DNA from: Mycolicibacterium komossense
GTDB lineage: Bacteria; Actinomycetota; Actinomycetes; Mycobacteriales; Mycobacteriaceae
DNA: 64,000 nucleotides
Direction of reading: 5' to 3'
Assembly: GCF_025822605.1 (NCBI RefSeq)
Contig: NZ_JACKTY010000021.1
Location: forward strand, 1 to 64,000
The translations under genes and the position numbers were made by a program. Shown here piece by piece: positions 36,512 through 44,344 of the stretch. Positions within the stretch are counted from its first letter, which is position 1; each line of letters begins with the position of its first letter. The notes below the pieces were generated by a model. It had not been told where the DNA came from and made no database searches. It saw only the letters and a list, made by a program, of their open reading frames with translations.

Positions 36512-36659
36512 CGGTTCTGAAGATTAGCCTGCGCGGCTGGACAAAGCAGTGAGGTCAGGGGGATTCTCAGGCGTGCCCTACGATTCGGCCCGATTTGTCG
36601 ACACACGGGCGCGGGATTTACGACGCTGCCGGGCTGATTTCGGTCCGACGCAGGCCGCC

Positions 36660-37985
36660 CTACTGGACCGGCCGCAGGATCAGCCAGCCCTGGGGCGCCA
36701 CCGTCGTCTCGGCGACGTCCTCCTCGGGCGGCGCGCCCGCTCCGGCGATGACGACGCCGCTCTGGTGGCCCAACTCCGCCAGCCGCAGCCGCATCGGTGT
36801 GTCGTCGATGTTCAACGCGACGATGAGTGCGTTGTCCCCGCTGCGGGTCTCGTACACGTACTGCCGGTTCTCCAGCCGCAGCGCTCTGGTGCGGGCGGTG
36901 TGCAGCCACGGGTGCCGGCGGCGCAGGCCGATCAAGTACTGGTGCAACGCGAACGTCTGAGCACCGGCGTCGTCGACGGGGAGTGGGGGAGCGCCGAACT
37001 CGGGTCGCACGGCGTCGTCGCCTCCGAACCGCTCCTCCTTGACACCGTGGAATCCCAGTTCGTCACCGGCGTACACGCTGGGCACACCGCCGGTGGTCAT
37101 CAGGATCACCAATGCGTGGGCGGGATGCGCGGGGTTGGCCAGCTGGCTGGCGATGCGGGTGACGTCGTGGTTGCCGATGAATGTCAGCGGCGCGAATGTC
37201 TCCAGGAAGTCGTTGTGGCGCTTGAGCGAATGGTCCAGCTCGTGGAAGTTGCCATCGTTGAGGCCGCTCCAGATCGCCTTCCACAGCTCGTATTGGGTCA
37301 CCGAGTCGAATCCTGATCCCGACACCACCGCCGGGTAGTCGCCGTGGATGACCTCGCCGACGAACCACGCATCCGGGTGCACCGATCTGACCCGCGGTAT
37401 CACCTGCGCCCAGAAGCGCTCCGGCACCGAGTAAGCCGCATCCAGGCGCCAGCCGTCGGCGCCGCGACCGAGCCAGTGTGACATCACATCGACAACGTGG
37501 TCCACCACCGCCGGGTTGCGATGGTTGAGGGTGATCAGGTCGCCGTGGCCCTCGAACGTGCCGAACTCTCCGGGCCGGCCGCGAAACCAGCGGGCGGCCT
37601 CCTGCTGGTGGGGCGAGCCGCCGTCGAGAGCCGTCAGATAGTGCGGGAATTCGGTGCCGACGTGGTTGAAGACACCGTCGAGCAGCACGCGCAGCCCACG
37701 CCGGTGTGATTCCTCGATCAACTGGTCGAAGTCAGCGTCGTCCCCGAGGCGCGGATCGATTCGGTAGTGATCGGTGGTGTCGTATCCGTGTGTGCGAGAA
37801 GCGAACACCGGCCCCAGTGCCACACCCGAGGCGCCGAGTTCGACCGCGTGATCGAGCCAGCCCACGAGGCGGCGCAACCGGTGCTCTGCAGGCTGAGGTG
37901 GGGCGTCGCTCGGGTAGGCGCCGACGAATCCCAATGGGTAGACCTGCCACCAGATCGCGTGGGTCACCCAGTCCGGTTCGGTCAT
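36660..37985 (-). CDS. GH13-family (alpha-amylase type) glycosidase
   Basis: A 441-residue TIM-barrel glycoside hydrolase. WWQVYPLGFVGAYP is the first strand. GLRVLLDGVFNHVGTEFP is conserved region I, GWRLDAAYSVPERFW holds the nucleophile Asp, AWFVGEVIHGDYPAVVSG the acid Glu and PLTFIGNHDVTRIAS the third Asp of the triad. It resembles maltase/trehalose synthase-like enzymes acting on alpha-glucans or malto-oligosaccharides; specificity is not deducible. No signal peptide, so cytoplasmic. ATG 37985 matches the enzyme's true N-terminus; the longer frame to 38198 is out-of-frame sequence of the deaminase gene. Overlaps that gene by 4 bp. Confidence 0.88.
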   Translation of the reverse strand: MTEPDWVTHAIWWQVYPLGFVGAYPSDAPPQPAEHRLRRLVGWLDHAVELGASGVALGPVFASRTHGYDTTDHYRIDPRLGDDADFDQLIEESHRRGLRVLLDGVFNHVGTEFPHYLTALDGGSPHQQEAARWFRGRPGEFGTFEGHGDLITLNHRNPAVVDHVVDVMSHWLGRGADGWRLDAAYSVPERFWAQVIPRVRSVHPDAWFVGEVIHGDYPAVVSGSGFDSVTQYELWKAIWSGLNDGNFHELDHSLKRHNDFLETFAPLTFIGNHDVTRIASQLANPAHPAHALVILMTTGGVPSVYAGDELGFHGVKEERFGGDDAVRPEFGAPPLPVDDAGAQTFALHQYLIGLRRRHPWLHTARTRALRLENRQYVYETRSGDNALIVALNIDDTPMRLRLAELGHQSGVVIAGAGAPPEEDVAETTVAPQGWLILRPVQ

Positions 37986-38461
37986 GGCCGGAACTTGGCT
38001 TCGTAGAGTGCGCGCATCTCGTCCTCGAACTGCGGTACCGGGCCGTCGGCCGCGATTCTGGGCGCCACGACGCTGATGGGGAGCGGGGCCACCGGTGACG
38101 GCGGGGCGCCCCAGTCCTCGCGCCACGCGCTGAGCTGGGCTCCCGACGTGGCATACACGATGCGGCCCAGCCCGACCCAGGCGTGCGCCGCCGAGCACAT
38201 CGGGCAGTGCTCACCGGAGGTGTACACGGTGGTGCGGATGCGCCGGACGGGCGCGATGTTGTCCGACGCCCACCGGGCTATCGCGAATTCGGGGTGCCGT
38301 GTCGGGTCGCCGCCGCCGACCCGGTTGCGATCTTCGAACAGCGTCTTGCCGTCGGCGTCGACCAGGATGGAACCGAAGGGTTCGTCCCCGCTTTCCAGCG
38401 CCTGCCGGGCCAGTTGCACGCAGCGCGTCAGGTGTTGCACGTCCTCAGCGGTGAGTCCCAC
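37982..38461 (-). CDS. Nucleoside/guanine deaminase-like (CMP-dCMP deaminase fold)
   Basis: A 159-residue zinc deaminase. HPEFAIARWAS carries the H-x-E zinc/catalytic motif and TSGEHCPMCSAAHAWVG the PCxxC-type pair. VQLARQALESGDEPFGSILVD is the usual first helix and strand. It deaminates a purine or pyrimidine base or nucleoside, guanine being common in this fold; the real substrate is not clear. It is cytoplasmic. Its 3' end overlaps the GH13 start by ATGA, an odd functional pairing. Preceded by a 51-bp gap to the TPR gene. Confidence 0.86.
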   Translation of the reverse strand: MGLTAEDVQHLTRCVQLARQALESGDEPFGSILVDADGKTLFEDRNRVGGGDPTRHPEFAIARWASDNIAPVRRIRTTVYTSGEHCPMCSAAHAWVGLGRIVYATSGAQLSAWREDWGAPPSPVAPLPISVVAPRIAADGPVPQFEDEMRALYEAKFRP

Positions 38462-38512
38462 AGGTCCGGAGTTTACGCACCGGGTCGAACGCGGGGACGG
38501 TGATGACCGGTA

Positions 38513-40201
38513 CTACCGGCCACAGCAGGCCGGTGCGGTTTCCAACCGGCAGGCGCAGGATGCGTCGACCGGCACATCGGCTCGGGCCTTGGCGAGTTCG
38601 AGCTGTCTGGCCACGATGCCGGCCTCTCCGTCACGGCCGAGCCGTTGCAGGCATTCGTGGTAGCCGTGCAGGCTCCACAGGTTGCCCGGGTGCTGACACG
38701 GCCGGGCCAGCGTCGGATCGAGCCCCAGGTCGGCTTCGTAGACCTTGGCGGCCTCCTCCACGTGGCCCTGCTCCAGCAGCAGGGCGCCGTAGGCGTGCCG
38801 GACGGGTTGCATCCAGCCCCACGGCTCGTCATAGGTCAGGCCGTCCGACAGGGCGATCGCGTGCCGCAAATGCGCGAAGGCCTCGTCGAATCGTCCTTCG
38901 CGATAGGTGATTTCACCGTCGAGTAGGGCGGCGGCGACGGCGAGGATATCGGTGCAGGCATTGTTGAACAGCCAGCGCGTATCCGGCACCGTGGCGACCG
39001 CGGCGGTGAACGCCTCTCGTTCGGCATGAGCCTGCGGCAGTTGGCCTTTCGCCGCATGTGCGATACCGCGGCCATAGTGAATGATGGCGGTGCTGACGCA
39101 GTACAGGCCCTGATCGGCGGGCAGCGGTTCGGCGATCAGGGCATCCCAGCGCCCGAACCGGATCAGCACATGCACCTTCAAGGGGACGAACGCCTCCAGC
39201 CAGTCGGCCATCGGCGGCGATTCGATCGACAGCAGATCCGGCGTCAGCTGTCCCGACAGCTCATCGGCGGCCTGTAAGGCGATCTGCGACTGGCCGCTGA
39301 ACATCGCCGAGTAGACCACGAAGTGCAGGTCGTGCGCGCGATAGAGCGAGTAATAGTTGAGCGGCCCTTGGTGTTCCACGAATTTTCGGTCGGCTCGAAC
39401 AGCGGCCAGATTCGACTCGACCGAGCTGCGGTAGTCGCCGCAGAGCACGTCGATATGCGTGGGCATGTGCTGCAGGTGGCCGGCATCGGGGACCAGATCG
39501 CGCAGCAGGTCCGCGGCGGGCAACGCCACCTCGGGATGCGCTGACATCTCCATGGTGTGCAGGTAGAGGTGAAGGACTCCCGGGTGGGCCTTGCCCGCGT
39601 CGGTGGCCAGGGCATCGTCGAGAATCCGTTTGGCTTCGACGACGCGCGAGCCCGGCGCGGGTTCGCCGGTGCTGGTGTCCCACAGTGCCCACGCGGTGAC
39701 GTTCACCAGCGCGTCGGCTGCCAGCGCCTGGACGTCGATGTCGTCGGGGTAGGCGACCGCAAGCTCGGCCATGGCGTCGGCGTAGGCGTAATGCCCGGCG
39801 GTCAGGGCGGCGGCGTCGTCGGGATCGTCGGTGGGGAAGCGGAGGGACAGGGCCTCGATGAGACCTCGTTCGGCGGCGCTCGCCCGGCCGCCGGCGGCCA
39901 GGCCCAGTTCCATCCGAGCCCGGGCCAGAGAGGCGGCCAGGTCGACGGGGTCGAACGCGTCCCAGGCCTTGTTGTAGTTGGGTCCGATCGCATAAGCGAT
40001 GCCCCAGCGCGCGATCGCCAGCTCCGCGTCGATGCTGAGCGCCCGCTCGAAGCAGGTGACGGCTTCGGCGTGGTTGAAGGCATATGCCCACACCAGGCCG
40101 CGGTTGAACCACAATTGTGCTTGGGGCGTTGGGGTTTCGACGTCGCGGCGGTAGGAGCCGAGATCATAGTAGGGATCGGAAACGTCGGTGGCAGCCGTCA
40201 T
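38513..40201 (-). CDS. Tetratricopeptide-repeat protein
   Basis: A 562-residue soluble protein of helical repeats. The clearest repeat is ALSIDAELAIARWGIAYAIGP with NRGLVWAYAFNHAEAVTCFE before it, the alternating small/aromatic pattern of TPRs; similar blocks recur around residues 250-280 and 410-500. There is no membrane segment. The C-terminal tail ends with Cys-rich CACRLETAPACCGR, unusual here. The family is widespread in actinobacteria as scaffold-like proteins with no known function. TAAGGT lies 6 nt before the ATG at 40201 on the minus strand, suggesting a leaderless transcript. Confidence 0.82.
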   Translation of the reverse strand: MTAATDVSDPYYDLGSYRRDVETPTPQAQLWFNRGLVWAYAFNHAEAVTCFERALSIDAELAIARWGIAYAIGPNYNKAWDAFDPVDLAASLARARMELGLAAGGRASAAERGLIEALSLRFPTDDPDDAAALTAGHYAYADAMAELAVAYPDDIDVQALAADALVNVTAWALWDTSTGEPAPGSRVVEAKRILDDALATDAGKAHPGVLHLYLHTMEMSAHPEVALPAADLLRDLVPDAGHLQHMPTHIDVLCGDYRSSVESNLAAVRADRKFVEHQGPLNYYSLYRAHDLHFVVYSAMFSGQSQIALQAADELSGQLTPDLLSIESPPMADWLEAFVPLKVHVLIRFGRWDALIAEPLPADQGLYCVSTAIIHYGRGIAHAAKGQLPQAHAEREAFTAAVATVPDTRWLFNNACTDILAVAAALLDGEITYREGRFDEAFAHLRHAIALSDGLTYDEPWGWMQPVRHAYGALLLEQGHVEEAAKVYEADLGLDPTLARPCQHPGNLWSLHGYHECLQRLGRDGEAGIVARQLELAKARADVPVDASCACRLETAPACCGR

Positions 40202-40304
40202 GGTCGAACCTTAGTGGTGGGGAAACTGTCGCGACAACGCCACCGGATATCGAGGTGGGTGTCAAGACAAGCAGTCATCACGATTCGGAGTCTGGCGGGT
40301 TTGG

Positions 40305-40715
40305 TCAGGTTCGCTTCACAGAGAGATAGTCCGCGATGCCGATGCGTTCATAGGATCGTCTTCGCTTCGGCGTCAGCAGGGGCAACGCGGTCGCCGCGTC
40401 GATCACCTCGGGGTCGGTGACGTCGTGGGTTTCGCCTTCGGCCGACACCGTGGCCCGCCCGGCGGCCAACACGTTCTGCAGCCAGTCCACCCGGGTCCCG
40501 TAGGCCAGCGGAATGACGAACCCGCCGGACGTGCGGTCGGCGCCGATGGGCGTCGAATACTGCGTGCCCGACTTTCTGCCGGTATGCCGGATCGCAGCGG
40601 CGTACGAGTTCTTTCCGCCGGCCCGCCTGCCGATCACGGGGTTGAGTAGGTATTTGTTCGACGTACGGATCGCCCATAGCAGTGGACGGGGCCAGGTCGC
40701 GGGTGCAAGCGCCAC
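40305..40715 (-). CDS. Deazaflavin (F420)-dependent nitroreductase/Ddn-like protein
   Basis: A 136-residue split-beta-barrel protein. RHTGRKSGTQYSTPIGADR and the GGFVIPLAYGTRVDWLQNVLAAGRATV segment are the hallmark of the Ddn family, which binds F420H2 and reduces quinones or nitro compounds. The N-terminus (KYLLNPVIGRRAGG) fits the variable leader of these proteins. It could alternatively be a biliverdin-reductase-like or inactive homologue. Next to it, upstream, is an IS481-type remnant that lies in the space its promoter should occupy. Confidence 0.85.
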   Translation of the reverse strand: MALAPATWPRPLLWAIRTSNKYLLNPVIGRRAGGKNSYAAAIRHTGRKSGTQYSTPIGADRTSGGFVIPLAYGTRVDWLQNVLAAGRATVSAEGETHDVTDPEVIDAATALPLLTPKRRRSYERIGIADYLSVKRT

Positions 40716-40769
40716 CCCGCCGACGGTACGCGCGCGCAGACGCGTCCGGTGGTCCCAGAATCGTCGGTG

Positions 40770-40951
40770 TGATGTCTCGGGACATCGGTGACAGTTCTGG
40801 ATCAGGACATTGGTGACAGTTCGGGTGGTCTTGGTGGTGACACTTCTGCCACCAAGCTCCCGGGGTGGCCGTCAATGAACCCATCGATCCTCGCGTGCGG
40901 CTGGCGATTTCTCAGTGGCCCGACGACGCCGACGAGTCACCGCCGTTCTAG
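40770..40951. mobile_element. Remnant of an IS481-family insertion sequence
   Basis: The segment begins with a terminal-repeat-like run (GATGTCTCGGGACATCGG), holds two copies of GGTGACAGTTC (40787-40797, 40812-40822), and continues into 28 codons from GTG 40865. The reading frame, MAVNEPIDPRVRLAISQWPD and onward, matches the start of IS481-type transposases and stops at TAG 40949-40951. No further transposase sequence follows. One end plus a truncated transposase remains, inserted between the Ddn-like gene and the cupin. Confidence 0.75.
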
Positions 40952-40973
40952 GTCAGCAGCTACGATCGGCCGC

Positions 40974-41357
40974 ATGATTCGTTGCGTCCGGCTGTGGACC
41001 GGTCAGGATGACGGTTCCCACGTGCAGATCGGCACCATCGACATGCGGCCGGGCCGCAACAACGACCTCCTGTCGGGCACGATGGCGTCCACCCATGTCA
41101 CGGTCGAAGAGACGGCGGGCGGCGGTGCACTCGCGTGGCATACCGCGCCGGTCCGCCAACTCGTCGTAACGCTCTCGGGCACTTTGGATTTCATCACTCG
41201 TGACGGTGAAGAGTTCACGTTGCACCCCGGCGACGTCTTGCTGGCCGAGGACACCGCGGGCTCCGGTCACCAGTGGCAGCTGAAGGGCAGCGATCCCTGG
41301 CGCCGGATGTACGTCGTGTTGGCCCAGGGCACGGATGTGGCGTTTGTGCCGGACTAG
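40974..41357 (+). CDS. Cupin-domain protein
   Basis: A 127-residue single-domain cupin. The two conserved motifs are around VRQLVVTLSGTLDFITRDGE (motif 1 end) and HPGDVLLAEDTAGSGHQWQ (motif 2). It has no companion domain. TACGAT lies 7 nt before the ATG at 40974, so a leaderless start is likely. The promoter immediately follows the IS481-like remnant. Function unknown; cupins include sugar isomerases and dioxygenases, none of which can be named here. Confidence 0.8.
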   Translation: MIRCVRLWTGQDDGSHVQIGTIDMRPGRNNDLLSGTMASTHVTVEETAGGGALAWHTAPVRQLVVTLSGTLDFITRDGEEFTLHPGDVLLAEDTAGSGHQWQLKGSDPWRRMYVVLAQGTDVAFVPD

Positions 41358-41392
41358 TGTCACCACCGTGACGGCATGCGTACGGTGACCTG

Positions 41393-41959
41393 ATGGCGAC
41401 CACCCGTGCCCGCAATGCCGAGGGCACCCGCGCGGACATCCTCGCTGCCGCCCGAGAACGGTTCGGCGCCGAGGGATACGAACGAACCACGTTGCGCGCC
41501 GTCGCCGGCGATGTCGGTGTCGATGCGGCCCTGGTGATTCGGTACTTCGGCAGTAAACAGGACCTGTTCGCGGCGGCCGCGGAGTTCTCCATCGACCTGC
41601 CCGATCTGACCAAAGTCGAGCCCGAACGGCTCGCCGAAGCGCTGTTACCCCGGTTCTTCGCGGTCTGGGAGTACGACAGCACGTTCGTGGCCTTGTTGCG
41701 CGCGGCGATGACGAGCCCGGTGGCCGCCGACGCGATGCGGCGGGTGTTCGCCACCCAGATCGCGCCATCGCTGATGGCCATCGCGCCGGATCACCACCTC
41801 CAACGCGCCGGACTGTTCGGAGCCTTCATCATCGGGTTGGCCACCACCCGCTATGTGATCCGTAACCCCGCCGTCGCGGAGATCGACCATGACGAGCTGG
41901 CGCTGTGGATGGCGCCGGTGGTGACCCAGCTGCTCGTCGGACCTGCTCCGCAGGAGTGA
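41393..41959 (+). CDS. TetR-family regulator
   Basis: A 188-residue TetR repressor with the N-terminal helix-turn-helix (ILAAARERFGAEGYERTTLRAVA then YFGSKQDLFAAA) and a variable helical ligand domain (ALLPRFFAVWEYDSTFVALL onward). It follows the cupin by 35 bp. TACGGT lies 6 nt before the ATG; half-sites CACCGT (41364-41369) and ACGGTG (41382-41387) overlap it, a possible weak autoregulatory element. The arylsulfatase gene converges on it, so their stops are adjacent. Ligand unknown. Confidence 0.88.
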   Translation: MATTRARNAEGTRADILAAARERFGAEGYERTTLRAVAGDVGVDAALVIRYFGSKQDLFAAAAEFSIDLPDLTKVEPERLAEALLPRFFAVWEYDSTFVALLRAAMTSPVAADAMRRVFATQIAPSLMAIAPDHHLQRAGLFGAFIIGLATTRYVIRNPAVAEIDHDELALWMAPVVTQLLVGPAPQE

Positions 41960-44314
41960 CTACTGCCGCGCCATCGCCAGGTTGTACCGGTCTTCGGCGG
42001 TGATCAGGTGGTCGTGGTTGTCCTCTCCGATATCGAGCTGCACCCATTCGATCTCGCCGGTGAAGCGGTTGCCCGTCGGGCCGTAGTCCGGTGACGCGGG
42101 CGAGCCGGTATCGGAGCCGACGTCACACGCTTCGTCGGCCGAGTAGCCCATCGGGATGGTCTGCTCGACGCGACCGGTGCCGACTGCTTCACCGTCGTAG
42201 TAGAGCGTGACGTCGCCGCCCTTTGCCAGTCCGCCGCCGTCATAGGCGAACTCCATTCGCACCTGATGTTTCCCGGCCGGGATCGGTCGGTCCGCAGTCG
42301 TGATGTAGTGCTCGATGCCGAAGAAGTTGAAGCAGTACTTCAGTTTTCCGTCGTGCGCGTACAGCGACCACCCGCCTACGCTGCCGCCCTGGGTGATGAT
42401 CACGCCGTTGGCGCCGCCTTCGGGTACGACGAGATTGGCCGTCACCGAATAGGACTTGTTCTTCAGCGTGAGCACACACCACTCACTGACCCGCATACCG
42501 GAGAACAACAGTTGGGTGTTGCCCCGGATGAGCTGCGGCCGGCCCGCGATATCGGGATTGATCCGTTCGAAGCCGCGATCGTCGAGCGGAACGACGTTGT
42601 ACTTGACTGCCTCGATCAGCCAGAGCCGTTGCAACTCAGCCAGTTTCTCGGGATGCTGCTCGACGAGGTTGTGCGACTGGGTCCAGTCGTCTGGACCGTA
42701 AAGTTCCCAGACGTCGTCGTCGAACGGCGGCGGGGCGTCCGCCGACCAGGGGGTCCGGTGCTTGGTCATCGCCGTCCAGCCCTGGAAATAGATGCCGCGG
42801 TTGCCCATCATCTCGAAGTACTGCACGTGGTGCGATTCGGGCGTCGCGGCCTCCCGCAACGTGTCGATCATGCTGACCCCCTCCAGCGGGGCCTGGGCGA
42901 TGCCGTTGACCGACGTCGGCGCGGGCAGCCCGGCCGCCTCCAGTATCGTCGGCGCCACGTCGATGACGTGATGGAACTGGCTTCGGACCGCACCCTTGTC
43001 GGCAAAACCATTGGGCCAGTGCACGATTGTGCCGTTACGGGTGCCGCCCCAATGTGACGCGACCTGCTTGGTCCACTGATACGGCGCGCATAACCCGTGC
43101 GCCCAGCCCACCGCGTAGTGGTTGTAGGCGGTGGGTGTGCCGAACTCATCGATCTTCGAGAGCAGGAATTCCGGCGTCTCGATCCCCGGCATACCGTTGA
43201 GCGTCGTCATCTCGTTGAAGCAGCCGTTGAGGGTGCCCTCGGCCGAGGCGCCGTTGTCGCCGATGATGTAGTAGATCAGGGTGTCGTCGAGAAATCCGAG
43301 GTCGTCGATGGCATCGACCACTCGGCCGATCTCATGGTCGGTCTGCTCCAGGAAGCCCGCGTAGATCTCCATCTGCCGCGCCAGCACGGGTTTGAGCTCG
43401 TCTGGCATGTCGTCCCACGCGGGGATCTCGTCGTGGCGTCTGGTGAGTTCGGCGTCCTGCGGAACCACTCCGAGCTTCTTCTGCGCTTCGATCGTGCGCT
43501 CGCGCAGGGCATCCCAGCCGTCGTCGAACCTGCCCCGGTACTTGTCCGACCATTCCTTCGACACCTGGTGCGGGGCATGGGTGGCACCCGGTGCGAAATA
43601 CATGAAGAACGGCTTGTCCGGCATCAGCGCCTTCTGTTGGCGTACCCAGGTGATGGCGCGGTCGGCCAGATCCTCGGTGAGCGAGTAGCCCTCCTCTGGG
43701 GACTTCGGCGGCTCCACCGCCGTGGTGCCCTCATACAGGCCGGGGTAGTACTGGTTGGCCTCGCCGCCGACGAAGCCGTAGAAATGTTCGAAGCCGGAAC
43801 CGGTAGGCCATTGGTGAAACGGCCCGACTGGCGTCACCTCCCAGCCGGGTACCTCATGACACTTGCCGAACTGTGCGGTCGAATACCCGTTCAGCTTCAG
43901 GGTTTCGGCGATCGGCGCCTTGTCCTTCGGTCTGATGCTGTTGTTGCCCGGCGCAGACGTCGCCATCTCGGTGATCGCTCCCATGCCGACAGAATGATGG
44001 TTACGTCCGGTCAGCATCGCCTGCCGGGTGGGGGAGCACAGCGCGGTGGTGTGAAACCTGTTGAGCTTGAGACCATTAGCGGCCAGGCGTTCGGCGACCG
44101 GGGTGTTGCACGGCCCGCCGAAGGCCGACGACGCACCGAAGCCGACATCGTCGATCAGCACGATCAGCACGTTGGGGGCACCTTTGGGTGGCCGCAGTTC
44201 TCTGATGGGCGGATAGCTGGTGTTGGGATCCTTGGCGTCATAGGTGGTGAGCCCGACATGCTTGACATCCGGGATGGGGAGTTGTTCCCGCGCCAGGTGC
44301 TTTTCGGGTGCCAT
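41960..44314 (-). CDS. Type I arylsulfatase
   Basis: A 784-residue sulfatase hydrolysing sulfate esters. Metal residues are LIVLIDDVGFGASS near residue 50 and the signature ALCSPTRQAMLTGRN near residue 95, whose Cys would be matured to formylglycine. Other conserved segments are KPFFMYFAPGATHAPHQ (catalytic His) and IIGDNGASAEG with paired metal ligands near 340. The remaining 300 residues are a C-terminal domain rich in beta strands. No export signal is clear, so it may be cytosolic or use an unusual route. GAGGGA precedes the ATG. Confidence 0.92.
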   Translation of the reverse strand: MAPEKHLAREQLPIPDVKHVGLTTYDAKDPNTSYPPIRELRPPKGAPNVLIVLIDDVGFGASSAFGGPCNTPVAERLAANGLKLNRFHTTALCSPTRQAMLTGRNHHSVGMGAITEMATSAPGNNSIRPKDKAPIAETLKLNGYSTAQFGKCHEVPGWEVTPVGPFHQWPTGSGFEHFYGFVGGEANQYYPGLYEGTTAVEPPKSPEEGYSLTEDLADRAITWVRQQKALMPDKPFFMYFAPGATHAPHQVSKEWSDKYRGRFDDGWDALRERTIEAQKKLGVVPQDAELTRRHDEIPAWDDMPDELKPVLARQMEIYAGFLEQTDHEIGRVVDAIDDLGFLDDTLIYYIIGDNGASAEGTLNGCFNEMTTLNGMPGIETPEFLLSKIDEFGTPTAYNHYAVGWAHGLCAPYQWTKQVASHWGGTRNGTIVHWPNGFADKGAVRSQFHHVIDVAPTILEAAGLPAPTSVNGIAQAPLEGVSMIDTLREAATPESHHVQYFEMMGNRGIYFQGWTAMTKHRTPWSADAPPPFDDDVWELYGPDDWTQSHNLVEQHPEKLAELQRLWLIEAVKYNVVPLDDRGFERINPDIAGRPQLIRGNTQLLFSGMRVSEWCVLTLKNKSYSVTANLVVPEGGANGVIITQGGSVGGWSLYAHDGKLKYCFNFFGIEHYITTADRPIPAGKHQVRMEFAYDGGGLAKGGDVTLYYDGEAVGTGRVEQTIPMGYSADEACDVGSDTGSPASPDYGPTGNRFTGEIEWVQLDIGEDNHDHLITAEDRYNLAMARQ

Positions 44315-44344
44315 GATCCCTCATTTCTGGAGACGTAACGGTGG

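Noticed and set aside
38513..38560. Cys-rich C-terminus of the TPR protein as a metal site
   Set aside because: CACRLETAPACCGR is the end of the protein with irregular spacing; no metal-binding family was recognised.
41364..41387. Strong TetR operator before the TetR gene
   Set aside because: Only 6-bp half-sites 12 bp apart match, and the centre is not palindromic; recorded only as a weak element.
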